Assembly: GCF_022179245.1 (NCBI RefSeq)
Contig: NZ_BPQM01000018.1
Span: forward strand, 37,883 to 101,882
Reading direction: 5' to 3'
DNA: 64,000 nucleotides
Origin: Methylobacterium gregans
Lineage (GTDB): Bacteria > Pseudomonadota > Alphaproteobacteria > Rhizobiales > Beijerinckiaceae
The stretch's first letter is position 1, and every line of letters starts with the position of its first letter. The notes beneath the pieces are model-generated. The model was not told where the DNA came from and searched no databases. It was given only the letters and a program-made list of their open reading frames with translations. Both the position numbers and the translations under genes were made by a program. This document shows positions 9,901 through 17,492 of this stretch, piece by piece.

Positions 9901-11130
9901 ATGGAGCCAGCCCCTGCGGTCTGCATCGTCGGCGGCGGCCCGGCCGGGATGATGGCGGGGCTGCTCCTCGCACGCGCCGGCCTCACCGTCACTGTGCTGG
10001 AGAAGCACGCCGACTTCCTGCGCGACTTCCGCGGGGACACGATCCACCCCTCCACCCTCGACCTGATGGATGAACTCGGCCTCGGCGAGGCTTTCCGGGC
10101 GCTGCCGCACCGGCGGGTGGAGACGCTGGCGGGCGTCATCGGCGGGCGGGCCTTCCGCATCGCCGATTTCCGGCACCTGCCCGCGCGCAACCGCTTCATC
10201 GCGCTGATGCCGCAATGGGACTTTCTCGACTTCCTGGCGCGGGCGGGTGCCCGCTATCCGGGCTTCCGCCTGCTCATGCGGACGGAGGCGACGGCGCTCG
10301 TCGGGGACGGTTCGCGCGTCACCGGCGTGCGTGCCCGCGGGCCGGAGGGCGAGCGCGCGATCATGGCCGACCTCGTTCTCTGCGCCGATGGCCGCCACTC
10401 GGCCATGCGCGCGGAGGCCGGGCTCCGACCGGTCGTGTTCGGGGCGCCGATGGATGTACTCTGGTTCAGCCTCTCGCGCCGGCCCGACGAGGACGCGGTG
10501 ACGGCAGGTCATTTCGGGCGCGGGCGCATTCTGGTCACCCTCGACCGGGGCACGCACTGGCAATGCGCCTACGTGGTGCCGAAGGGCGGCGATGCCGCGA
10601 TCCGGTCCGGAGGCCTGCCGGCCTTCCGTGCGGCGTTCGGCGAACTCGTGCCCTTCCTGGCCGACCGGACCGGCGAGATCGTGTCCTGGGACGCGGTGAA
10701 GGTCCTCACCGTCGCGGTCGACCGGCTCGAGCGCTGGTACCGGCCGGGCCTGCTCTGCATCGGGGACGCGGCTCACGCCATGTCGCCGCTCGGCGGCGTA
10801 GGCATCAATCTCGCGATCCAGGACGCCGTCGCGGCCGCCAACCTCCTGGCCGGGCCGCTGAGGACAGGCACGCTCACCACGTTCGATCTCGCCCGCGTGC
10901 AGGCGCGCCGGATGCGGCCCGTGCGGCTGACGCAGGGCCTGCAAAGGCTCATCCAGAACCGCGTGATCGCCCGCGTGCTCGACGCGTCAGGGGCGCTGAC
11001 GCCGCCGCTCGCCCTGCGGCTCCTCGATGCGGTGCCCGCGCTCCAGCGCCTTCCCGCCCGGATCGTCGGCCTCGGCTTCCGGCCGGAGCACGTTGCCGGC
11101 TCGGTCCAGGCTCAGGCGGCCGCGCCGTAG
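9901..11130 (+). CDS. FAD-dependent monooxygenase (PHBH/UbiH fold)
   Basis: 409-residue class A flavoprotein monooxygenase. The Rossmann FAD site is VCIVGGGPAGMMAGLLLARAG, the second NAD(P)H/FAD motif is LCADGRHSAMRAEAG and the ribityl motif is LLCIGDAAHAMSPLGGVGIN. No obvious membrane segment is present. Family members hydroxylate aromatic or quinone substrates; the substrate here cannot be told. It lies between cinA (+) and ratA (-), and its last 19 bp overlap the 3' end of the convergent ratA gene. Since cinA and ratA are usually close neighbours in this lineage, it may be an insertion into a conserved cluster. Confidence 0.88.
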   Translation: MEPAPAVCIVGGGPAGMMAGLLLARAGLTVTVLEKHADFLRDFRGDTIHPSTLDLMDELGLGEAFRALPHRRVETLAGVIGGRAFRIADFRHLPARNRFIALMPQWDFLDFLARAGARYPGFRLLMRTEATALVGDGSRVTGVRARGPEGERAIMADLVLCADGRHSAMRAEAGLRPVVFGAPMDVLWFSLSRRPDEDAVTAGHFGRGRILVTLDRGTHWQCAYVVPKGGDAAIRSGGLPAFRAAFGELVPFLADRTGEIVSWDAVKVLTVAVDRLERWYRPGLLCIGDAAHAMSPLGGVGINLAIQDAVAAANLLAGPLRTGTLTTFDLARVQARRMRPVRLTQGLQRLIQNRVIARVLDASGALTPPLALRLLDAVPALQRLPARIVGLGFRPEHVAGSVQAQAAAP

Positions 11131-11573
11131 ATCCGGTCGGCCCGGCCCTCGAAGGCGTCGGTAAACTTGCGGAAGGCTCGGTCGAACATCGTGCCCATGA
11201 GCAGCCCGAGCGTCCGGCTCTTGAACTCGTAGGTGATGAAGAAGTCGACGTCGCAGCCGCCCGCCGCGTTCTCGCGGAAGGTCCAGCGGTTCTCCAGATG
11301 CCGGAACGGACCGTCGATGTACTCGGCCACGATCTTGAGCGCCGGCCGGTCGAGGCTGACCCGCGTGGTGAAGCGCTCGCGGATCGCCTTGTAGCCGACG
11401 CCCATCTCGGCGACGAGCACCTCCTGGCCCTCGCTGCCGCCCGGCATGCGGCGCAGCACCCGCAGCGACTCGCAGAGCGGCAGGAAGTCCGGATAGGTCT
11501 CCACGTCGGCCACGAGATCATACATCTGCTGCGGCGTGTGGCGTACCGCGCGGGTAACCCGGAAAGAGGGCAT
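11112..11573 (-). CDS. Coq10/RatA-type START-domain protein
   Basis: 153-residue SRPBCC/START fold protein. The family signature is seen in FRVTRAVRHTPQQMYDLVADV, YPDFLPLCESLRVL, GPFRHLENRW and the end YEFKSRTLGLLMG with FDRAFRKFTDAFEGRA. Eukaryotic Coq10 binds ubiquinone and aids respiration; E. coli RatA is described as inhibiting 70S assembly. In alphaproteobacteria the gene normally follows lipA, as here with a 15-bp gap, which favours a role in quinone function. Its 3' end overlaps the convergent FAD monooxygenase by 19 bp. Confidence 0.92.
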   Translation of the reverse strand: MPSFRVTRAVRHTPQQMYDLVADVETYPDFLPLCESLRVLRRMPGGSEGQEVLVAEMGVGYKAIRERFTTRVSLDRPALKIVAEYIDGPFRHLENRWTFRENAAGGCDVDFFITYEFKSRTLGLLMGTMFDRAFRKFTDAFEGRADRIYGAAA

Positions 11574-11588
11574 GGTAAACCGACGGGA

Positions 11589-12578
11589 TCAGGCGGACTT
11601 GGCGGGGGCGAGACGGGCGTTGCGCGCCGCCTGGAGCCGGGCGAAATCCTCGCCCGCATGGTGCGACGAGCGCGTCAGCGGCGTCGCCGAGACCAAGAGG
11701 AATCCCTTCGCATACGCCATGGTCTCGTAGGTCTTGAACTCGTCCGGCGGCACGAAGCGCACGACCTCGTGGTGCTTCTTGGTCGGCTGCAGGTATTGGC
11801 CGATCGTCAGGAAGTCGACATCGGCCGAGCGCAGGTCGTCCATCAACTGCACAACCTCGTTCCGGTCTTCGCCGAGGCCGACCATGATGCCGGACTTCGT
11901 GAAGATTGTCGGATCGAGCTCCTTCACCCGCTGCAGCAGCCGCACCGAGTGGAAGTAGCGCGCCCCGGGACGCACGGTCAGGTACTTGCCCGGTACCGTC
12001 TCGAGATTGTGGTTGAACACGTCGGGCTTGGCCGCCACGACGACTTCCAGAGCGCCGTCCTTGCGCAGGAAGTCCGGCGTCAGGATTTCGACTGTTGTAC
12101 CGGGGCTGGCCTTGCGGATCTCCGCGATCGTACGGGCGAAGTGCTCCGCGCCGCCATCCTTCAGGTCGTCGCGATCGACCGAGGTGATCACCACGTGGTG
12201 CAGGCCGAGCTTGGCCACCGAGTCGGCGATCTTCAGGGGCTCGTCGGCGTCCAGCGCTTCCGGAAGGCCGGTGCGCACGTTGCAGAAGGCGCAGGCCCGC
12301 GTGCAGGTGTCGCCCATGATCATGAAGGTGGCGTGCCGCTTCTCCCAGCACTCGCCGATATTCGGGCAGCCCGCCTCCTCGCAGACCGTGACGAGGCCGT
12401 GCTCGCGCACGATGGCGCGGGTCTCCGACCAAGCCTTCGAGCCGGGCGCCTTCACGCGGATCCAGTCGGGCTTCTTCGCCTGAACGGGCTGGTCCGGCCG
12501 GTGCGCCTTCTCGGGATGGCGCGGGCGCGCGACCGCGGGGCGGGGATCGTTCCTGAGCAGATCGAGGACGACGGCCAT
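11589..12578 (-). CDS. lipA: Lipoyl synthase
   Basis: 329-residue radical SAM enzyme inserting two sulfurs into protein-bound octanoyl groups. It has both iron-sulfur sites: the auxiliary-cluster motif [12 protein letters not shown] and the radical SAM motif [10 protein letters not shown]. The family segments [25 protein letters not shown] and SGIMVGLGE are intact, as is the C-terminal [10 protein letters not shown] with its conserved Ser ligand. ATG 12578 was chosen over a start 17 codons upstream because homologues begin MAVVLDLL. It modifies the lipoyl domains encoded at 21-24 kb, but here an accessory block separates it from lpd. Confidence 0.97.
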   Translation of the reverse strand: MAVVLDLLRNDPRPAVARPRHPEKAHRPDQPVQAKKPDWIRVKAPGSKAWSETRAIVREHGLVTVCEEAGCPNIGECWEKRHATFMIMGDTCTRACAFCNVRTGLPEALDADEPLKIADSVAKLGLHHVVITSVDRDDLKDGGAEHFARTIAEIRKASPGTTVEILTPDFLRKDGALEVVVAAKPDVFNHNLETVPGKYLTVRPGARYFHSVRLLQRVKELDPTIFTKSGIMVGLGEDRNEVVQLMDDLRSADVDFLTIGQYLQPTKKHHEVVRFVPPDEFKTYETMAYAKGFLLVSATPLTRSSHHAGEDFARLQAARNARLAPAKSA

Positions 12579-12944
12579 AGAACGATCTTCGCCTCTCCGC
12601 GCGGGCGCACCCGCGCTGGCGGGGCTCAATCAGGGATGCCCCTGACTTAAGGCCTTCCCGTCATCACCGCAAACCCGCGCGACCGGCCGCCGCAACTCCG
12701 GCGGGACAGCCCTGCCGCTCCGTCACCCGGCATCGGTCCGCCTCACGCATGGTCCCGTCCTGACCAGCGTCGCGCGCACGTCGCACCGTCGAGGACAGAC
12801 CTCTCGGCGGCAAGGCGTGCGTGCGTACAGATCCGCAATGCCTCGCTGGCTTGTCAGGACTGGTTGAGACGGCTTAGTCAGTCCCCCTCCTTCCGGCGGG
12901 ATTGTCCCGAGCGCTCCGCCGACGTTGATCAGCCTGAGTTCCGG
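12579..12944. other. Intergenic region between lipA and the CYTH gene
   Basis: About 365 bp between divergently oriented genes. I see no convincing ORF, tRNA or terminator. It should contain the lipA promoter on the minus strand. It marks one edge of the block separating lipA from lpd. Confidence 0.5.
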
Positions 12945-13457
12945 ATGCGTTTCGAGATCGAGCGGAAGTTTCTGGTCGCGCATGACGGGTGGCGCGCGTC
13001 CGCGACCGGCCGGCGCAGCCTGCGCGACGGTCTGGTCGGTCAGTTCGGGCGCGGCAAGGTTCGGGTAAGGCTCGACGAGGACCGGGCTTGGCTCACGGTG
13101 AAGGGCGCACGGCTCGGCATCAGCCGTCCGGAATTCGAGTACGCCATCCCCTGCGCCGACGCGGAGGCGATGCTGCGGAACGTCTGCGTCGGCGGCGTGA
13201 TCGACAAGACGCGTCACTGCGTGCCCCACGACGGCCTGACCTGGGTGGTGGACGAGTTCGGCGGATGCCTCGCTGGCATCGTGCTGGCCGAGGTCGAGCT
13301 CGATTCCGAGGATCAGGCCTTCGCCGAGCCGGACTGGATCGGCGAGGAGGTGACCGGGGATCCGCGTTTCCGGCAGACGACGCTGCTGCACCTCTGTGGG
13401 CGCCTGGGCCGTCCGGTTACCATGGGGGATATCTTGGCCCTGCCGCGCACGCTCTGA
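12945..13457 (+). CDS. CYTH-domain phosphohydrolase (triphosphatase-like)
   Basis: 170-residue single-domain CYTH protein. The defining N-terminal signature is IERKFLV in MRFEIERKFLVAH. Alternating charged strands of the triphosphate tunnel follow: KVRVRLDEDRAWLTVKG, EFEYAIP, DKTRHCV, WVVDEFGG and LAEVELDSED. CYTH enzymes bind triphosphates with Mg2+ and include inorganic triphosphatases, thiamine triphosphatase and CyaB-type adenylyl cyclases. The short form without a CHAD domain is most often a triphosphatase, but the substrate is not deducible. ATG 12945 gives the family start. The gene stands alone on the plus strand. Confidence 0.9.
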   Translation: MRFEIERKFLVAHDGWRASATGRRSLRDGLVGQFGRGKVRVRLDEDRAWLTVKGARLGISRPEFEYAIPCADAEAMLRNVCVGGVIDKTRHCVPHDGLTWVVDEFGGCLAGIVLAEVELDSEDQAFAEPDWIGEEVTGDPRFRQTTLLHLCGRLGRPVTMGDILALPRTL

Positions 13458-13591
13458 AACCGACGCGCCGACGGCAGCGCGAAAAAATACGGCCACGCTA
13501 GCTCGGGTAGGGCGTGGCGCAGGGCCTTCAAGAATGTTCGGGCCGCGTCGACTTCGTTAACCAAGCCCGCGTGATCCGGGCGGGAGCGAAG

Positions 13592-13786
13592 ATGGTTGCG
13601 GCGTTGAAACGGGCGGTGCGGTTGCGGCGGACGATGCGCGAGCGCGACACGCGGATCGAGGCGAGCGGCTGCGCCATGGCGCGGCCCCTACCCGTCGGAG
13701 AGGCCACGAGCCTGTCCGAGCGCGGCCTCACCGCCCGCGAGCTGATCCGCATGGCGCAGGCGGCGCGTCGCGCCCTGCAGGATTAG
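13592..13786 (+). CDS. Small hypothetical basic protein
   Basis: 64 codons from an ATG with a good Shine-Dalgarno (GGGAG, six bases upstream). The product is Arg-rich at the N-terminus (KRAVRLRRTMRERDTRIE) and ends RELIRMAQAARRALQD. A GTG 26 codons earlier would give 90 residues. No known domain is recognised. Support is the ribosome site, mostly G/C third positions and an intrinsic terminator 40 bp downstream. It could be a transcript separate from the CYTH gene. Confidence 0.5.
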   Translation: MVAALKRAVRLRRTMRERDTRIEASGCAMARPLPVGEATSLSERGLTARELIRMAQAARRALQD

Positions 13787-13828
13787 CGGATTCCGCACCG
13801 ACCGGTCCGGGATGCCGGCAGAACGACG

Positions 13829-13868
13829 AAGGGGTTCGGGCAAGTGCGCCCGAACCCCTTTTCTTTTC
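13829..13868 (+). terminator. Intrinsic terminator
   Basis: Perfect stem AAGGGGTTCGGGC / GCCCGAACCCCTT with loop AAGTGC, followed by TTCTTTTCT. It terminates the small plus-strand gene and may also act on the convergent cell wall hydrolase gene. Confidence 0.9.
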
Positions 13869-13893
13869 TCTCAAGTGCGGGTTGCGAGCTGCC

Positions 13894-14565
13894 TCAGCCG
13901 GCGCGCCCGAGCTGCGGAAGGCCGGCGATCGTGCAGATGTCGCGCGCCGGTCCCTGCGGCAGGGTCTCGGCCTGCTGCGCCGGGGCGGGAGCCGCTACCG
14001 GGACTTGCGCGGCGGAGGCCGGCGAGGCGGCGTAGGCGAGCGGGGCCGTCGCCGTCGAGCCGGGCTTGCGCTTCTCGTAGAAGGCGTTCCCGCCCGCGAC
14101 CGCCACGTAGTGCATGTTGTTGTACGGGAAGCGGTGCCCGGCGGTGTGGAAGTACATCGCTTGGCCCACCTTCGGATGGCGCTCACCCGCGAGCACCGCG
14201 TCGGCGACGTCGGCCACCTTCTCCAGGCTCTTCGACTCGTTCATCGGCTTGGTGAGGACGCCCGCGGCGAACTGACGGGGCTGCCCCACCACCTCGCAGA
14301 TGCCGCCCGGGAATGCCGCCGATTCCAGCCTGTTCATCACCACCGTGCCGACGGCGAGGAGGCCCTCGGCGTCGCTGCGCTGGGATTCGAAGTACATGGC
14401 CCGCCCGAGGCAGTCGCGCTCCGTGTCGTTGACGGCCATGGCGGGTTTGCGGCCGGGAATCGATCCGGTGACAGATGGCGTCGTGGTGTTGCAGCCTCCG
14501 AGGCCGCCGCACGCCAGGATGAATGCCAATCCGGATACAGTCTTCGCCGTCCTCACACCCTGCAT
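13894..14565 (-). CDS. Cell wall hydrolase, SleB-type lipoprotein
   Basis: 223-residue Hydrolase_2 (SleB) family protein. ATG 14565 gives a basic start, a hydrophobic core (TVSGLAFILACGGL) and a lipobox LGGC, so it is probably a lipoprotein. The catalytic domain (about 50-165) has CLGRAMYFESQ, with the likely catalytic Glu, then VGTVVMNRLES and FPGGICEVVGQPRQF, and YFHTAGHRFPYNNMHYVAVAGGNAFY. SleB-type enzymes are peptidoglycan-cleaving lytic transglycosylases or amidases; in non-sporeformers they act in wall remodelling. The Ala/Pro-rich C-terminal tail is unusual in length. It is a separate unit from the protease gene upstream. Confidence 0.9.
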   Translation of the reverse strand: MQGVRTAKTVSGLAFILACGGLGGCNTTTPSVTGSIPGRKPAMAVNDTERDCLGRAMYFESQRSDAEGLLAVGTVVMNRLESAAFPGGICEVVGQPRQFAAGVLTKPMNESKSLEKVADVADAVLAGERHPKVGQAMYFHTAGHRFPYNNMHYVAVAGGNAFYEKRKPGSTATAPLAYAASPASAAQVPVAAPAPAQQAETLPQGPARDICTIAGLPQLGRAG

Positions 14566-14705
14566 GCGCTCGCGCTCCCTGCCCGATAATCCTCGCACCG
14601 GCGAGGCCGCATTCTCCATGCGGCCCAAGAACCGGCCTGCCTCAGCCACGCTCAAGCTTGAGTGCAGATTCGGGGCAGAGATGTGGCGGGGTGCTTACCG
14701 TTTCG

Positions 14706-15446
14706 TTAACGGACCGGGGACAGCTCCGCGCGCATGCGGTCCGCTTCCTCCCGGAAGCTGCGGACCGGGACCGCGAGCGAGCGGCCGCCCGTCCCTTCCG
14801 GACGGCGCGCGACCAGCACGCCGATCACCGTCGGACCGCCCTCCCCCATCTGCAGAAGAGCCGAGCCGGACTCGCCCGGAATGGCGCGACAATCGTGCAG
14901 CAGCAACGGCGGTTCGGGTTGGTTCTCGACCGCGCAATGGCCCTGAGCGCTCATGCGCTCGGCTCGGGCATGGCTGTATCCAGCTCGGCGGACCTCTTGG
15001 CGGCCGTTCCCCGGCGCGTCGTCGGTGTTCGCAGGAGCCAGCGAAACCGGCCGGATATCCATCGGCTCGGACAGCACGATCAGGGCCCAGTCCTTCGCGA
15101 GATCCGCCTGCGTCGTACCGAAGGCGTAACCGGGGCCGGTGCGGTAGGTCAGCGCCGCCGCGTGACCGTTGTAGGTGCCCTGCCGCCAGCCGGCCACGAA
15201 ATGCACGCTCTGCGGGCCGACCCAGCGCGCGCGGGGCGCGTCCCAGAGGCAGTGGGCGGCGCTCAGGACCAGACGCGGGGCGATGAGCGTGGCGCTACAG
15301 AAGGCGCGGCGATTGGCTCCGAGCACGACGTTGAGCTTGCCCACCGCCGTGTAGGGCCAGACGCCCGCATCCACCGCAACCTCCTCCGCCGCGACCGGCA
15401 GCGACGCGAGCAGCGTGCCGAAGACGAGGCCCGGCGCAAGTCTCAT
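14706..15446 (-). CDS. Secreted trypsin-like serine protease
   Basis: 246 residues with a Sec signal peptide (MRLAPGLVFGTLLASLPVAA). The chymotrypsin-fold triad is visible: His in LSAAHCLWD, Asp in LAKDWALIVL and Ser in GESGSALLQ. Paired cysteines near the triad suggest disulfides (FCSA/AAHC; HCAVENQ/LLHDC). Members of this S1 group are periplasmic or secreted proteases of unknown target. Its ATG overlaps the stop of the upstream ammonia-lyase gene by 4 bp (15443-15446), an odd partner for a secreted protease. No membrane anchor is seen. Confidence 0.88.
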   Translation of the reverse strand: MRLAPGLVFGTLLASLPVAAEEVAVDAGVWPYTAVGKLNVVLGANRRAFCSATLIAPRLVLSAAHCLWDAPRARWVGPQSVHFVAGWRQGTYNGHAAALTYRTGPGYAFGTTQADLAKDWALIVLSEPMDIRPVSLAPANTDDAPGNGRQEVRRAGYSHARAERMSAQGHCAVENQPEPPLLLHDCRAIPGESGSALLQMGEGGPTVIGVLVARRPEGTGGRSLAVPVRSFREEADRMRAELSPVR

Positions 15447-16423
15447 CCGCCGACGAACCGCGCGAAGCTCGCGAGGTCGACGTTGCCGCCGCTGATCACG
15501 ACGCCGACCCGCTTATCGCGCACGTCCACCAGACCGCTGAGGACGGCTGCCGCGGCGAGGCAGCCCGTCGGCTCGACCACGAGCTTCATACGCTCGGCGA
15601 AGAAGCGCATCGTCTCGACGAGTTGGGTGTCCGAGACGGTGAGAACGTCCGTGACGTGGCGCGCGATGATCGGGAAGGTGTGCGCGCCCAGATGTGTGGT
15701 CTGCGCGCCGTCCGCGATCGTCTGCGGTACCGGGATCCGCACGATCCGGCCCTCCCGGAACGAGCGCTGGCCATCGTTGCCGGCCTCAGGCTCGACACCG
15801 TAGACGCGCGCCTCCGGCATCAACTCGGCGGCGGCGAGCGCGCAGCCCGCGAGCTGGCCGCCGCCGCCGAGGCACGCGACCAGGATATCGAGCGGCCCGG
15901 TCTCCTCGATCAGTTCCAGCGCCAGGGTGCCCTGGCCGGCGATGACCTCCGGGTGGTCATAGGGAGGGATCAGGCTGAGGGAGCGTTCCGCCGCGATGGA
16001 CCGGCCCAGCGCCTCGCGGTCCTGCGTGTAGCGGTCGTAGGTGACGACCTCCGCGCCGTAATCGCGGGTCGCCGCGACCTTCATGGCGGGCGCGTCGAGG
16101 GGCATCACGATGGTGGCCGGAACGTCGAGCAAACGGGCCGCCAGGGCGATCGCCTGGGCGTGGTTGCCGGAGGAGTAGGCGATCACGCCGCGTCGGCGCG
16201 CATCCTCCGGCAGCGCCGCTATGGCGTTGTAGGCGCCGCGGAACTTGAACGCGCCGGCCCGCTGCAGGTTCTCGGCCTTGAAGAACAGCTGCCCCCCGGT
16301 TCGGGCATCGGCCGTGCGAGACGTGAGCACCGGCGTCCGATGCGCCGCGCCCCGGATCCGCTCCGCCGCCCGCGCAACGTCGCCGTAGCTCGGCAGGCTC
16401 ACGCTGGCCGCGTCTTCGCTCAT
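15443..16423 (-). CDS. Threonine/serine dehydratase-like PLP enzyme (fold type II)
   Basis: About 326 residues, the single-domain form without an ACT regulatory domain. The PLP lysine is in AGAFKFRGAYNA, the phosphate-binding glycine loop is CLGGGGQLAG, and SSGNHAQAIALAARL contacts the cofactor. This short form includes catabolic threonine ammonia-lyases, 3-hydroxyaspartate ammonia-lyases and serine racemases, which cannot be separated by eye. Three ATGs stand in a row; the third (16423) has the best spacing to the GAGGG ribosome site. It is co-transcribed with the downstream secreted protease (4-bp overlap). Confidence 0.9.
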   Translation of the reverse strand: MSEDAASVSLPSYGDVARAAERIRGAAHRTPVLTSRTADARTGGQLFFKAENLQRAGAFKFRGAYNAIAALPEDARRRGVIAYSSGNHAQAIALAARLLDVPATIVMPLDAPAMKVAATRDYGAEVVTYDRYTQDREALGRSIAAERSLSLIPPYDHPEVIAGQGTLALELIEETGPLDILVACLGGGGQLAGCALAAAELMPEARVYGVEPEAGNDGQRSFREGRIVRIPVPQTIADGAQTTHLGAHTFPIIARHVTDVLTVSDTQLVETMRFFAERMKLVVEPTGCLAAAAVLSGLVDVRDKRVGVVISGGNVDLASFARFVGG

Positions 16424-16488
16424 CATCATCCCTCGCAGGTCCGTACGGTTCGGGATCTTAGACGTCCCCCCTGGTCAACGCCACGGCG

Positions 16489-16845
16489 ATGGCCGGCGTG
16501 GTGCTGGCACAACCTGTGCTGAGTAGGCCGGGAACGTCCCGGTTCTCTCGAGGGAGCGATCCCCTGGATAAGGTCTCCTGCGAGCGAGGCTCCCTTGTCG
16601 GCAGGAACCTCCTGAGCCGCCGGCTCGTGAGCCGCGAGGAACTGCTCGGCCCCGCAACGCTGACCGTCTGGCCGCACAGCATCGAAGCCAAGGCGGTCGA
16701 GCCTCGCGAGATGGAGAGCCTCGTCGTCGCCTTGGAGGAGGCCGCGACGGCCCTGCGCAGCGGTGAGGGCACCCCGTGGGTCATCACGAGTGCCGGAACG
16801 ATGCTGCCTCCCGATCTCCTGCGAACTCTGCTGGCGTCACCGTGA
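16489..16845 (+). CDS. Hypothetical protein
   Basis: 118 codons, no recognised family. The second half (from about LLGPATLTVWPH) has strongly G/C third positions and an amphipathic stretch MESLVVALEEAATALRS, which looks coding. The first 50 codons look less so. The true start may be the GTG of VSREELLGP, giving about 70 residues. No clear ribosome site was found at 16489. It lies in a gene-poor stretch of the accessory block. Confidence 0.4.
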   Translation: MAGVVLAQPVLSRPGTSRFSRGSDPLDKVSCERGSLVGRNLLSRRLVSREELLGPATLTVWPHSIEAKAVEPREMESLVVALEEAATALRSGEGTPWVITSAGTMLPPDLLRTLLASP

Positions 16846-17014
16846 CTCCGGCGCATCGGATGGCCGCCCCTGGGTGGGCTTGGGCTGGTCGGACGTCGAG
16901 GGTGCGGGCCGAAGGATGTTTGCCGCGAGGCCTCTTGCAATCGCGGGTGAAACGGATCTAGCCTCCTCGTCTCGGCGCCAGATAGGGCGTCGGTCTTGAG
17001 AGAGGAGGCCTGCG

Positions 17015-17101
17015 ATGAGCCGACACGGTTCCTGCGTCCCGACATCTCGTACCGCCGATCCGGATCAGGACACGCCGCCGAACAGGAACCTGCAGGGATA
17101 G
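17015..17101 (+). CDS. 28-residue mini-ORF with strong ribosome site
   Basis: A 28-codon frame starting MSRHGSC and ending PPNRNLQG. A perfect AGGAGG (17003-17008) stands six bases before the ATG, and a strong intrinsic terminator follows about 95 bp after the stop. It has no signal peptide or membrane helix and is polar and Pro/Arg-rich. No function is recognised. It could be a small protein, a leader peptide, or part of a small RNA whose Shine-Dalgarno-like run is coincidental. Confidence 0.45.
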   Translation: MSRHGSCVPTSRTADPDQDTPPNRNLQG

Positions 17102-17195
17102 TGGCGCCTCGGGCGACGGGCGGTCGAGTTCCCCGTCTGGCATGGCCGAACGGGCCGGATGCTCCCGCATCGTCTTGAGAACGCGTGGCCCCTGC

Positions 17196-17230
17196 AAGGC
17201 CCGTCAGCCCGCCGGCTGACGGGCCTTTTT
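17196..17230 (+). terminator. Strong intrinsic terminator
   Basis: Perfect 14-bp stem AAGGCCCGTCAGCC / GGCTGACGGGCCTT with a four-base loop (CGCC) and a T5 tail. It ends a short plus-strand transcript that includes the 28-codon frame. Confidence 0.92.
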
Positions 17231-17492
17231 CTTGGGAGAGGGCCCTCGGACCGACCGAGCTGATTATCGCTGACCGCATTCCGGCCGATGCGGCCGCGAA
17301 CTTCGGCGGAGCGTCGCCCCGTCCGACGCTTCACCGATCTCACCTGACCGCCGATCGGTGCACCAAGCCTGGAAGCCGCGGCGCCTCCGGCGTCGCGCGC
17401 GCCGTCGTCATTGCTTTCGGATGCGGGTCGATGCAGATGCTCGCTCGCACGGCACCGTCGATCCGCCACCGCCACAGGTCTCTCCGATCCTC

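Noticed and set aside
12723..13496. 257-codon minus-strand frame over the CYTH gene
   Set aside because: The plus-strand product carries the CYTH signature IERKF, so the opposite frame is a shadow.
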